A DNA stretch of 34,815 nucleotides from an uncultured Brachyspira sp. GTDB lineage: Bacteria; Spirochaetota; Brachyspiria; Brachyspirales; Brachyspiraceae. Location: assembly GCA_949287565.1 (NCBI GenBank), contig CASEHG010000322.1, positions 1 to 34,815 on the forward strand, in the 5' to 3' direction. The notes under the pieces were generated by a model. That model was not told where the DNA came from, did no database searches, and saw only the letters and a list, made by a program, of their open reading frames with translations. This document shows, one piece after another, positions 16,032-24,548 of this stretch (its first letter is position 1; every line of letters begins with the position of its first letter). Made by a program: the position numbers and the translations under genes.

Positions 16032-17543
16032 ATGGAGCAAAAAAAACGTTCATTTATGTTCTTTTTAAACCTTGGGCTTACATTTACTTTGGTTGGTATA
16101 ATCATTTCATTTTTCATATTTTCTTATGAAAAAAATTATAAAAAAGACGAGTTCTTGGTTCATGCACAAGCAGCACCTGAAAAAACATCTTTTACAGGTT
16201 CATTAGATGGAGCTTTAGCTGTTGAAAATGCTATAAGAGATGTAGTTGATAAAAACATGCCTGCTGTAGTTAATATATCTACGGAAATAGAGGCAGGACA
16301 AACTGAAGAAGACAGATATGCAGATGAATTCTTTAGATTCTTCTTTGGAGATCAAATGCCTAGACAAAAGAGAAGTCAGAAATCTTTAGGAAGCGGTTTC
16401 ATAATCAATGAAGAAGGATATGTACTTTCTAATTACCATGTTGTGAAAGGTGCTACTAAAATTATGATTACACTTTATGGAGAAGACGGAGAACTTCCTG
16501 CACAATTAATAGGATACGATGAAGCTTATGATTTAGCATTATTAAAAATAGAAGCAAATAACAGAACTTTTCCTTATGTTGCTTTAGGAGATAGTGATGC
16601 TATAGAGCCTGGTGAATTTGCTATTGCTATAGGAAACCCTTATGGACTTAACAATACAGTTACTTTTGGTATTGTAAGTGCTAAGGGAAGAAGCGATGTT
16701 GGTGCTAATAAATATCAAAGATATATACAAACTGATGTTGCTATAAACCCTGGTAACTCAGGAGGACCTTTATTCAATATTCATGGTCAAGTTATAGGAA
16801 TAAATACATTAATATATTCTACTTCAGGCGGAAGCATAGGTATAGGATTTGCTACACCTATTAATCTTGCTACTTCAGTAATGACTGACTTAAAAGAAAA
16901 CGGTAAAGTTACAAGAGGATATTTAGGAATATATTTACAAGATATTGATGAAAATCTTTCAAGAGGTTTGAATGTTAAGCAAAACAGCGGTGTTTATGTA
17001 AGCGAAGTTATACCTGATTCACCTGCTGCAAAAGGCGGTTTACAGGATGGAGATATTATAATAGAGTATGATGGTGAAAAAATGACTAAATCAGGAGATT
17101 TATTCAATAAAGTAGCCACTACTAAAGTAGGAAAAGAAGTTAATGTTAAATATTTAAGAAATGGAAGAGAAAGAAGCACTAAAATTACTATAGAAGCTAG
17201 AGTTGAAGATGAAGAAGTTGTTCCTACAAGACAATCTCAGAATAATTCACAAGGCAGTACTCGTTCTTGGATGGGATTAGATGTTTCTAATATCACTCCT
17301 GAAATATCTCAAAGACTTCAGATAAGAAGTAATGAGAGAGGCGTTGTAGTTCTTAATATGACTCAGAACTCAAAAGCCTATCAATACGGACTTAGACCTG
17401 GAGATGTTATCAAAGCTATTAATGGCATAACAATATCAAATACTGATGATTATGACAACTTTGTAAAATCTTATGGTAATGATAAGTCCTTTACAATAAC
17501 TATAAAACGAGCAAGAATGACTTATGTTATAATTATAGAATAG
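16032..17543 (+). CDS. htrA: HtrA/DegP-type serine protease with two PDZ domains
   Basis: A periplasmic quality-control protease of the S1C family. One N-terminal hydrophobic segment (about residues 9-31) acts as an uncleaved anchor or signal. The protease domain carries the full triad: His about 135 in SNYHVV, Asp about 165 in YDLALL, and Ser about 242 in NPGNSGGPLF. PDZ1 runs from about 290 to 380 and PDZ2 from about 410 to 500, joined by a Ser/Gln/Asn linker. The length, 503 residues, is normal for the DegQ/DegP group. The GGAGG ribosome binding site suits the ATG at 16032; an ATG at 16024 is out of frame. It is a single gene with its own terminator downstream. Confidence 0.94.
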   Translation: MEQKKRSFMFFLNLGLTFTLVGIIISFFIFSYEKNYKKDEFLVHAQAAPEKTSFTGSLDGALAVENAIRDVVDKNMPAVVNISTEIEAGQTEEDRYADEFFRFFFGDQMPRQKRSQKSLGSGFIINEEGYVLSNYHVVKGATKIMITLYGEDGELPAQLIGYDEAYDLALLKIEANNRTFPYVALGDSDAIEPGEFAIAIGNPYGLNNTVTFGIVSAKGRSDVGANKYQRYIQTDVAINPGNSGGPLFNIHGQVIGINTLIYSTSGGSIGIGFATPINLATSVMTDLKENGKVTRGYLGIYLQDIDENLSRGLNVKQNSGVYVSEVIPDSPAAKGGLQDGDIIIEYDGEKMTKSGDLFNKVATTKVGKEVNVKYLRNGRERSTKITIEARVEDEEVVPTRQSQNNSQGSTRSWMGLDVSNITPEISQRLQIRSNERGVVVLNMTQNSKAYQYGLRPGDVIKAINGITISNTDDYDNFVKSYGNDKSFTITIKRARMTYVIIIE

Positions 17544-17569
17544 TGCTTTAATAAAAAGTTAATAGAAAG

Positions 17570-17602
17570 GAATTGCAGGTAAATGCTTGCAATTCTTTTT
17601 TT
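17570..17602 (+). terminator. Intrinsic terminator after htrA
   Basis: An 8-bp perfect stem (GAATTGCA 17570-17577, TGCAATTC 17588-17595), extendable by two pairs, followed by seven T at 17596-17602. Confidence 0.8.
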
Positions 17603-17651
17603 ATGTTCAATACTTTATATTAATTATGTTAACTATTTTTATATTTTGTAC

Positions 17652-17680
17652 TTGCATTCATAATTGATTTAATATATTAT
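17652..17680 (+). promoter_or_regulatory. Candidate alaS promoter
   Basis: TTGCAT (17652-17657), 17-nt spacer, TATTAT (17675-17680), leaving a leader of about 70 nt before alaS. No T-box or other riboswitch structure is apparent in the leader. Confidence 0.4.
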
Positions 17681-17759
17681 TAATGGAATATATTATTTGA
17701 CAATAAAAATTTAAATTTTCATATATATAAATGTTCTTAAAAAATAGGAGTAGTTTATC

Positions 17760-20363
17760 ATGACACATTTAGAATTGAGAGAAAAATTTAAAGAGTTTTT
17801 TAAAAGTAAAAAGCATGCTATAGAGAAATCATCATCTCTTATACCAATAGATGACCCTAGCCTATTATTTACAACAGCGGGAATGCTGCAATTCAAACCT
17901 TATTATGCTGGTATAAAAAAAGCACCTTATTCAAGAGTTGCTACTATACAAAAATGTTTCAGACTTTCTGACTTAGAAAATATAGGAAAAACAGCAAGAC
18001 ACCATACATTCTTTGAGATGTTCGGTAATTTCTGTTTTATGGGTGATTATTTCAAAAAAGAAGCTATAGAATTTGCTTGGGAATTTTCTACTCAAGTTAT
18101 TAAACTTCCTATTGAAAGAATATATGTTTCTATTTATGAAAAAGACGATGATGCTTTCAAAATTTGGAATGAGCATATAGGCGTGCCAAAAGAGAAGATT
18201 GTAAGACTTGGAAAGAAAGATAATTTCTGGGGACCTGCAGGAGATTCAGGAGCTTGCGGACCTTGCAGTGAGCTTTATATTGATATGGGTGAAGAGAAAG
18301 GATGCGGAAAACCTGATTGTTTTGTTGGATGCGATTGCGAAAGATATTTAGAGTTTTGGAATTTAGTATTCAATGAATTTTTCCAAGATACTGAAGGCAA
18401 TTTATCTCCTCTTCCTAATGTTGGTATAGATACAGGAATGGGACTTGAAAGATTATGCTATATTACTCAAGGCGTAGAAAGCAATTATCAAACTGATGTA
18501 ATGAAGCCTATAGTTGATGCTATAGCTAAAAAATTGAATGTTAAATATGATGATAAAAATAAAACTAAAATCAATTTAATAGCAGATCACTTAAGAGCAT
18601 TAGTATTCGTAATATCTGAAGGCTGTACTCCTTCTAATGAGGGAAGAGGCTATGTACTTAGAAGACTTTTAAGAAGAGCTTTGAAAACTGCAAGCGATTT
18701 AGGACATAAAGGTTCTTTCTTAAATGAAATTACATCATCTGTAGTTAATGTATATAAAGAAATATATGATTATCTTCCTAAAGAAGAAGAAAATGTAAAA
18801 AGAATATTAAAAGATGAAGAAAATAAATTCATAAATACAATATCAGCAGGTATGAATAAACTTTATGCTGTAATGGAAGAAAATAAAGAAAGCAAAGTAA
18901 TATCAGGTAAAGATGCTTTCATGCTATTTGATACTTATGGACTTCCTATAGACATAACAGAAGAAGAAGCAGCCGATCATGGATTTACAGTTGATAAGGC
19001 TGGATTTGAAGAGGCTATGGAAGAACAGAAGAAAAGAAGCAGAGGAGCTGGAGAAGATAAAAGATCAAAATTCGGGTACGTTGAAAATTATGAAACTAAA
19101 TATGTAGGAGAAGAAACTGATAATTTAATAAACGGCGTAAATGCAAAAATAGTTGCTGTATATGAAGATAATGCCAAAAAAGATAAAACATCATCTTCAA
19201 ATGCTGTTATTATCACAGATGTATCACCTTTCTATGGAGAAATGGGAGGACAGATCGGAGATAATGGATATATAGAAAACAGCAAAAAAGAAATGATAAA
19301 AATTATAGATACTCAAAAGAAAGAAAATACTATTATACATATAGCAGACTGCAGCAGTCATTCTTTAAGTGTAGGCGAAGAAATAAAATTATTCGTTAAT
19401 TTCGACAGAAGATGTGCTATAAGAAAAAATCATACAGCTACGCATATACTTCAAAAGGTATTAGAGCTTACATTAGGAAGCCATGTTAATCAGGCTGGAA
19501 GTTTTGTAAATGATGAATATTTAAGATTCGACTTCACCCACCCTGATTCAATTTCAGAAGATATATTAATAAGTATAGAAAATCAGGTTAATGAGGTTGT
19601 ATTCAAATCAATGCCTGCTGTAATAAAATATATGCCTAAAGAAGAGGCTATTGCTTGCGGTGCTAAGGCTTTATTTGGAGAAAAATATCCCGATACTGTA
19701 AGAATACTTGATATAGGAAATGGTTTTTCAGTAGAGCTTTGCGGAGGAAGCCATTTGACAAATACATCAGAAGTTGGTTATTTCCATATAGTGAGTGAAG
19801 GTTCTGTGGCTAGCGGAGTAAGAAGAATAGAGGCTATCACAGGATTAAAAGCTGCTAATGAAGCTAGTAAATTATTCAGCAAAGTGAAAAATTTAGCACA
19901 TATACTTAATGCTTCAAAAACAGATGAGCTTACTGTAAGAGCTGAAAGTCTTCAAAATGAAGTAAAAAAACTTCAAAAAGAAATTAAACAGCTTAAAACT
20001 TCAGGTGCTTCTGCTGTTTCATTTATGGATAATTTTGAAGATTTGAAAGGAATTAAATTCTATAATTTAGAGTTTAATGAAGATATTAAAGAAGTTAGAC
20101 TTTATGCTGATACTATAAAAGAGAGAGTAAAAGACAGTATTGCTGTAATGATAAGTAAAACTGATTCTTCCAACTCTATACTAGTACAGATAACAGGTAA
20201 TGCTTTAAAAGAGAAGAAATTATCTGCCAATAATATAATAAAAGATATTATTGCTGCTGCTGGAGGACGCGGAGGCGGAAAAGATACTTTTGCTCAAGGC
20301 TCTATAGAGAATATAGAAAAAGCTAAAGAAGAAATTAATAAATTAAAGAGTAAATGGTTATAA
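17760..20363 (+). CDS. alaS: Alanyl-tRNA synthetase
   Basis: Charges tRNA-Ala with alanine in the cytoplasm. The catalytic domain opens with DPSLLFTTAGMLQFKPYY (motif 1 region), then QKCFRLSDLENIGKTARHHT and the FFEMFGNF block; GIDTGMGLERL is the motif 3 region. The editing domain has the zinc-site HTATH (about residue 558) and CGGSH (about residue 660). A coiled-coil segment (about 705-745) leads to the C-terminal DHHA1-type domain with a Gly-rich AAGGRGGGKDTFAQG. Length 867 is normal. AGGAG lies 9 nt before the ATG. The end overlaps the next gene's possible start by 10 nt, making alaS the first gene of a four-gene operon whose other members are unrelated to translation. Confidence 0.97.
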   Translation: MTHLELREKFKEFFKSKKHAIEKSSSLIPIDDPSLLFTTAGMLQFKPYYAGIKKAPYSRVATIQKCFRLSDLENIGKTARHHTFFEMFGNFCFMGDYFKKEAIEFAWEFSTQVIKLPIERIYVSIYEKDDDAFKIWNEHIGVPKEKIVRLGKKDNFWGPAGDSGACGPCSELYIDMGEEKGCGKPDCFVGCDCERYLEFWNLVFNEFFQDTEGNLSPLPNVGIDTGMGLERLCYITQGVESNYQTDVMKPIVDAIAKKLNVKYDDKNKTKINLIADHLRALVFVISEGCTPSNEGRGYVLRRLLRRALKTASDLGHKGSFLNEITSSVVNVYKEIYDYLPKEEENVKRILKDEENKFINTISAGMNKLYAVMEENKESKVISGKDAFMLFDTYGLPIDITEEEAADHGFTVDKAGFEEAMEEQKKRSRGAGEDKRSKFGYVENYETKYVGEETDNLINGVNAKIVAVYEDNAKKDKTSSSNAVIITDVSPFYGEMGGQIGDNGYIENSKKEMIKIIDTQKKENTIIHIADCSSHSLSVGEEIKLFVNFDRRCAIRKNHTATHILQKVLELTLGSHVNQAGSFVNDEYLRFDFTHPDSISEDILISIENQVNEVVFKSMPAVIKYMPKEEAIACGAKALFGEKYPDTVRILDIGNGFSVELCGGSHLTNTSEVGYFHIVSEGSVASGVRRIEAITGLKAANEASKLFSKVKNLAHILNASKTDELTVRAESLQNEVKKLQKEIKQLKTSGASAVSFMDNFEDLKGIKFYNLEFNEDIKEVRLYADTIKERVKDSIAVMISKTDSSNSILVQITGNALKEKKLSANNIIKDIIAAAGGRGGGKDTFAQGSIENIEKAKEEINKLKSKWL

Positions 20364-21046
20364 AAAATTTTAATATGAAGAAAAATATTATACTTTTCAT
20401 ATTTGCAGTAAGTTCTATGCTTATTATTTCATGCTCTGCAAAAGATGTTACATTAAGAAGAATTGAAGATGTGCATAAAGCAGAGCAGAAACTTGCAAAA
20501 AATCCTGATGATGAAGCAACTGTATTAGAAGTGCTTAATGCTGCACAAAATGGCGGAAGAGAAGTACGTGCTGAAGCTATATGGGTACTCGGCAAAATAG
20601 AGGCTGATATTGCATACAGTGATTTTCTTCGTGCTAGTGTAGAAGATCCTGATTTTAATGTGAGATGTTTGGCAGTTTTAGGACTTGGAAAATTAGATGC
20701 TAATAATCCTGAAGCTATTGATAGAATAAAAAGGGCTATATCAGATACTGATTTGCAGGTTCAGATAGAAGGTCTTAAAGTGGCTGGAAGAATGAATGCT
20801 AAAACTCTTTTGAATTCTATACTCGATAGTTTGTCAAGCAAAAATAAATGGGTTAGAATGGCTGCTGTTGAGGCTTTAAAAGATTATGATGATGCTAGAG
20901 TTGACAGATCTTTAAATCTACTAGCTTCTACAGATAAAGATTATGCTGTAAGATCTACTATCAATCAGGTAATAGAATATAGAAAAAATAAGAAAAATGC
21001 AAAAGCTGAAGAAGAAATAAAAGAAACGGCATCAGCAGAACAATAA
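20354..21046 (+). CDS. HEAT-repeat lipoprotein
   Basis: A predicted lipoprotein carrying HEAT-like alpha-alpha repeats. The signal peptide ends MLIISC (Cys 27 from the first ATG). From about residue 55 to 200 there are repeats with the pattern VRAEAIWVLGKI, VRCLAVLGLGKL, VQIEGLKVAGRM, VRMAAVEALKDY and VRSTINQVIEY, a solenoid suited to protein binding. The tail is Lys/Glu-rich. Two starts are possible: ATG at 20354 inside the end of alaS, or ATG at 20375, which gives the more typical MKKNIILFIF signal start; neither has a strong ribosome binding site, suggesting coupling to alaS translation. Probable location: inner face of the periplasm or outer membrane; partner unknown. Confidence 0.8.
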   Translation: MVIKNFNMKKNIILFIFAVSSMLIISCSAKDVTLRRIEDVHKAEQKLAKNPDDEATVLEVLNAAQNGGREVRAEAIWVLGKIEADIAYSDFLRASVEDPDFNVRCLAVLGLGKLDANNPEAIDRIKRAISDTDLQVQIEGLKVAGRMNAKTLLNSILDSLSSKNKWVRMAAVEALKDYDDARVDRSLNLLASTDKDYAVRSTINQVIEYRKNKKNAKAEEEIKETASAEQ

Positions 21047-21069
21047 CGTAATAAAGGAAAATATATTGA

Positions 21070-21855
21070 ATGAATAATAAAATCAATTTTCTTTTTATAT
21101 TTATAATATTGTCTTTATTTATTACTGTATCATGTGCATCAAAATATTCTTATGTAAGAGTAGATGATATAATAGATAAAAATAGAACTATTGCGATTGC
21201 TTCTTTCACTTTTCCAAAAAGTATGACTAATGAATATTGGGATAGACTAAAATATTTAAATACTGAGATATATACCGATTTTGTATTGAACAGTTTCATT
21301 AGTAATTTTAATTCTCAAAATGAAATGGTTAAGCTTGTAACTTTGCAGGAAGCTATAGGAAATAAAGAATTTGCTAATCTTCCTCATCACTCTATATTGG
21401 GTGCTGATTATGTTGCTGCAACAGGTACACTTGCAACTAATAGATTAAGCGAAGAAACTTTAGCATTACTTGCTGATAAAGTAGATGGAATAATGTATGC
21501 TGAATCTGCTATGTCTTTTTGGTCTCAAAAAGTAAAAATAGATTTTGAGATTTATGATATAGATGGAAATTATTTATGGATAGATACTTTGAATGGGGCT
21601 TCTTATTATATAATAGGAGATACAGGAGCACCTACAAGACAAACTGCCTATGAAATAGTAATAGCTGATGTTATGAAATATCAAAAAAGACATGCTGAAG
21701 AATTATATATAGTAATAGATCAGGCTATATCAAATGGAGTGAGCGGTTTAAAAGGAAAAGTTCCTTATGCATTCAATACCAATGATATTATATTCACACA
21801 AAAAACATTTAGTTTAACTAATGAAGATTATGCAAAAAAGGCGGGTATATATTAA
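21070..21855 (+). CDS. Lipoprotein of unknown function, 261 residues
   Basis: The N-terminus (MNNKINF, hydrophobic core, ending ITVSC) is a spirochaete-type lipoprotein signal with the lipid-bearing Cys at residue 22. The mature part reads as a mixed alpha/beta domain: TIAIASFTF (about 40-48), GADYVAATGTL, and KIDFEIYDIDGNYLWIDTLNG (about 157-177). This pattern recalls periplasmic lipoproteins of the CsgG/DUF799 style that begin with an IAIASF strand, but I cannot name a family. AAGGA precedes the ATG by about 12 nt. It lies 23 nt after the HEAT lipoprotein, and its stop shares one base (TAATG) with the next start, so all are co-translated. Confidence 0.72.
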   Translation: MNNKINFLFIFIILSLFITVSCASKYSYVRVDDIIDKNRTIAIASFTFPKSMTNEYWDRLKYLNTEIYTDFVLNSFISNFNSQNEMVKLVTLQEAIGNKEFANLPHHSILGADYVAATGTLATNRLSEETLALLADKVDGIMYAESAMSFWSQKVKIDFEIYDIDGNYLWIDTLNGASYYIIGDTGAPTRQTAYEIVIADVMKYQKRHAEELYIVIDQAISNGVSGLKGKVPYAFNTNDIIFTQKTFSLTNEDYAKKAGIY

Positions 21856-22145
21856 TGGCACAAAAACAAAAAATAGAATTAAATTTTAGTGATGTAGATG
21901 ATTTTCATTTCAAAAAAGCATTGAAAGGTTATATGCTCAAAATAGCAGAGGATCATTATGTTATAGGCAATGAAGATTTGGCTATCAAAGCCACAGGAAA
22001 AACTCCAAAAGAGGCTGCCGAAATGCTTAAAGAGCAGTTTATAGTTCTTGCTAATGATATAATGTACAAATCCAAATATGCACCTTTAAGTGAAAGAGAA
22101 AGAAAGAAAGTAAATATTATCAATTCTATATGTGATATTGTTTAA
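21855..22145 (+). CDS. Small cytoplasmic protein of unknown function, 96 residues
   Basis: The start overlaps the preceding stop by one base (TAATG), which strongly supports this as a real, translationally coupled gene. It has no signal peptide. A short beta-rich start (about residues 24-47, GYMLKIAEDHYVIGNEDLAI) is followed by KTPKEAAEMLKEQF, an arrangement loosely like the HicB fold of small antitoxin or dosage proteins, but the conserved HicB residues are not clear and no HicA toxin is adjacent. It is the last gene of the alaS operon and ends about 14 nt before a long terminator hairpin. Confidence 0.7.
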   Translation: MAQKQKIELNFSDVDDFHFKKALKGYMLKIAEDHYVIGNEDLAIKATGKTPKEAAEMLKEQFIVLANDIMYKSKYAPLSERERKKVNIINSICDIV

Positions 22146-22158
22146 AAGTATTTATATT

Positions 22159-22210
22159 AAGTTTTAAAAAGTGAGTATTGTTTATTTAATACTCTAGCTT
22201 TTTAAAACTT
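22159..22210. terminator. Bidirectional terminator between convergent genes
   Basis: A long stem: AAGTTTTAAAAAG pairs with CTTTTTAAAACTT (13 bp), then a small asymmetric bulge, then AGTATT with AATACT around an 8-nt loop. T-runs fall on the 3' side for both strands, so it can end both the alaS operon and the C_GCAxxG_C_C/fabH operon. Confidence 0.75.
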
Positions 22211-22220
22211 TATAAATTAA

Positions 22221-22640
22221 TTAAATTTTTCTATAGTCTTTATATTTTTCCATTAATTCATCGAATATTTTAGCAGCTTCAAATATCAAATAATCACATC
22301 CTTTTTCTTCATCTCTGTAATGTTCCACCAAATAATCGCAATTAATGCTATTCATTTTTTCATTAAACTTATTTATATATTCTGCTTCTATTTCTTTTAA
22401 AAGAGTGCCTTCATGTCCCCTATCTGCTATAAAAGCCTTAGCCAAAGCCATTATTCCGCCTGTCAATATACCGCAAGTTATACCAACAGCCATACCGCCA
22501 CCAAAACCTGCCGCCAATTTCAAATCATTTCTATTTATACCAAGCTCATAAACTTTATTAGCTCCATAAAGCATTTTTTCAGCACAATTCAAATCTTCTG
22601 CCTTACCAAATCCAGAATATAAATACTCATATAATGTCAT
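22221..22640 (-). CDS. C_GCAxxG_C_C family protein (predicted redox-active)
   Basis: A small protein matching the C_GCAxxG_C_C family, thought to be redox-active because of its conserved cysteines; none is well characterised. The pattern is visible: NCAEKMLYGAN (Cys19), the glycine-rich FGGGMAVGITCGILTGGIMAL (Cys about 56), and two C-terminal cysteines in INCDYL and KGCDYL (about residues 100 and 115). The Gly-rich hydrophobic segment could lie in or near the membrane. AGAGG lies 5-6 nt before the ATG. It follows fabH by 13 nt on the same strand, so it is likely its operon partner. Confidence 0.82.
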   Translation of the reverse strand: MTLYEYLYSGFGKAEDLNCAEKMLYGANKVYELGINRNDLKLAAGFGGGMAVGITCGILTGGIMALAKAFIADRGHEGTLLKEIEAEYINKFNEKMNSINCDYLVEHYRDEEKGCDYLIFEAAKIFDELMEKYKDYRKI

Positions 22641-22653
22641 AAAAACCTCTTAA

Positions 22654-23631
22654 TTAAAATTTTATTAAAGTAGATCCCCAAGTAAGTCCAGCTCCGAAAG
22701 CAGTAAGAAGAACATAATCACCTTCTTTTATAGCTTTGGATTCAAATGCTTCTGTAAATGCTATTCCTACACTTGCTGCGGATGTATTGCCGTACTTTTG
22801 TATATTAATATAAAATTTATCATCATTCAAGCCTAAAGTTTTTGCAACTGCATTCATTATTCTAGTATTAGCCTGATGAGTTATTATAAGTGATAAATCT
22901 TTTAAATCTAAATTAGCATTTTTAACAGTTTTATTAATAGTTTCATCGAAAGTCTTAACAGCCTTTTTAAAAACTTCAGTACCTGCCATACTTATAGTAT
23001 TTGTATTATCTTCAACATTTTCCTCTGTAATAGGATTAACACTTCCGCCGCCTTTTACTATAAGTATTTCATCATTAGGCTCAGAACCTATATCTGTTGA
23101 AATAATGCCTTTAGAATCATCTGAAGAAGCCTCTAATAAAACACTGCTAACACCATCTCCGAATAATATAGCAGTAGTTCTATCTTCCCAATTAAGTATA
23201 TCAGAACATTTTTCAGCAGCAACTATTAAAACCTTCTTACATTCTCCGCTTTCTATAAGTGAAGCAGCTGTATTTAAAGCATATATATATCCTGAACAAG
23301 CAGCAGATATATCAAAAGCAAGACATGAATTTTTTATATTAAATGCCTTTTGAACAAGTCCTGCAGTAGAAGGAAAAGTATATGATTTTGTAGAAGTAGC
23401 AACTATTACAGCATCAGCATCTTCTATTACAGCACCTTTATCTTTTAATTTTGATACAGCTTTAACTGCCATATCTCCTGTACTTTCTTTTTTATCTGCT
23501 ATTCTTCTCTCTTCTATTCCTGTTCTTGAAACTATCCAATCATTATTAGTATCTAATTTCTTTTCTAAATCATAATTAGTCATTACATTTTCCGGCAAAT
23601 ATGATGACAAATATTTAATACTAGCTTTCAT
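22654..23631 (-). CDS. fabH: 3-oxoacyl-ACP synthase III (KAS III)
   Basis: Starts fatty-acid synthesis by condensing an acyl-CoA primer with malonyl-ACP. The catalytic triad is complete: Cys112 in SAACSGYIYAL, His252 in ITHQANTRI, and Asn282 in YGNTSAAS. The end, FGAGLTWGSTLIKF, and the length of 325 residues are typical. The ribosome binding site is AGAGAG-like. fabH genes often sit in a fab/plsX cluster, but here it stands with a C_GCAxxG_C_C gene and no other lipid genes. Whether the primer is acetyl-CoA or branched cannot be read from sequence. Confidence 0.95.
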   Translation of the reverse strand: MKASIKYLSSYLPENVMTNYDLEKKLDTNNDWIVSRTGIEERRIADKKESTGDMAVKAVSKLKDKGAVIEDADAVIVATSTKSYTFPSTAGLVQKAFNIKNSCLAFDISAACSGYIYALNTAASLIESGECKKVLIVAAEKCSDILNWEDRTTAILFGDGVSSVLLEASSDDSKGIISTDIGSEPNDEILIVKGGGSVNPITEENVEDNTNTISMAGTEVFKKAVKTFDETINKTVKNANLDLKDLSLIITHQANTRIMNAVAKTLGLNDDKFYINIQKYGNTSAASVGIAFTEAFESKAIKEGDYVLLTAFGAGLTWGSTLIKF

Positions 23632-23754
23632 ATTAATTAAACTCTCTCTTTTTATATTATTTTATTAATTTTCTTAAATCAATTTTAATTTACAAAAAGA
23701 TAACAGTCATATGATTTTATGTCAATAGTATTTATAGTTATAATTAACTATATT

Positions 23755-24396
23755 TTATATATTTTTATCTTTTACTAAATAAATCATAGGAACGCTTATC
23801 ACTGTAACAGCATATTTTACTATAAAATTAAATATAAATATTCCTACCAAAGCATCAAAAGGCAAAGCTCCCCAGAATGCTATAGCAACAAATACTAAAT
23901 TATCTACAGGTATACTGAAAGCATTACTTATTAATACTCTAAGCCATTGATGTTTCTTTGTTATCTTAGTTACGAAAAGATGATATATTTCTGTATCAAC
24001 GAGCTCTGATAATGTAGAACCTAATATAGATGCTATTGCTATTCTTAAAACAGGACTTAAAGTTAATTGAAAAGCCTCATTAAACTCCCAGCTTGCATCT
24101 GCAGGTATTTGAGATATTATATAAAAATAAATAGGCGAAAAAATATTGATAATTGCTGATACTATTATAAGTTTCTGGGTATTTTTCTTACCTATAGTTT
24201 TATGCGCCATATCTCTAATTGTAAAAGCTAATGGATACAAAAATGTACCTCCGTCAACGGCAAGATTTAAAACATTGGCTATTTTAACACTTGCTATATT
24301 AGATATCATTTGACAAGCTATATAAGAACAAATAATCAGTATAGTAATAAATGAAATACTAACATACTCTTCATGTTTTTCCATATTAAAACCCAT
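23755..24396 (-). CDS. VUT-family integral membrane transporter (YhhQ/queuosine precursor type)
   Basis: A 213-residue membrane protein with about six hydrophobic helices, matching the VUT (vitamin uptake transporter) family that includes YhhQ, shown in E. coli to import queuosine precursors. Family marks include the second-helix region with DGGTFLYPLAFTIRDM (about 48-63) and the AIASILGSTLSELVDTEIY segment (about 119-137). Two starts are possible (24396 and 24384); neither has a clear ribosome binding site. No preQ1 riboswitch is evident upstream, nor any que gene in the window, so the substrate is inferred only from the family. It is divergent from the TPR/Mrr-like gene with 152 nt between. 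Confidence 0.85.
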   Translation of the reverse strand: MGFNMEKHEEYVSISFITILIICSYIACQMISNIASVKIANVLNLAVDGGTFLYPLAFTIRDMAHKTIGKKNTQKLIIVSAIINIFSPIYFYIISQIPADASWEFNEAFQLTLSPVLRIAIASILGSTLSELVDTEIYHLFVTKITKKHQWLRVLISNAFSIPVDNLVFVAIAFWGALPFDALVGIFIFNFIVKYAVTVISVPMIYLVKDKNI

Positions 24397-24472
24397 TAAT
24401 TTGATATATTTAGTTGATATATAATATACTAAAAAAATATTTTAGTCTATAGTTTTTTTATAATAAAAAAAA

Positions 24473-24536
24473 TTGATTTTATGTAAAAAAATTATATAAT
24501 TTTACTTATATTTATTGTATATAAATATAAGTAAAA
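24473..24536 (+). promoter_or_regulatory. Promoter with 15-bp inverted repeat before the TPR/Mrr-like gene
   Basis: TTGATT (24473-24478) and TATAAT (24495-24500) have a 16-nt spacer, as at the LPP20 promoters. Starting at the last base of the -10 box is a perfect 15-bp inverted repeat (24500-24514 with 24522-24536, TTTTACTTATATTTA) with a 7-nt centre. It would cover the transcription start and its right arm touches the weak AAGG ribosome binding site, so it may be an operator or a leader hairpin limiting translation. Confidence 0.6.
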
Positions 24537-24548
24537 AGGTTTGTTAAA

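Noticed and set aside
17603-17759. T-box leader upstream of alaS
   Set aside because: No T-box consensus, specifier loop or terminator/antiterminator pair is visible in this short AT-rich spacer.
21855-22145. HicB-type antitoxin
   Set aside because: Only a loose resemblance; no HicA toxin is adjacent and the gene is coupled to a lipoprotein operon.
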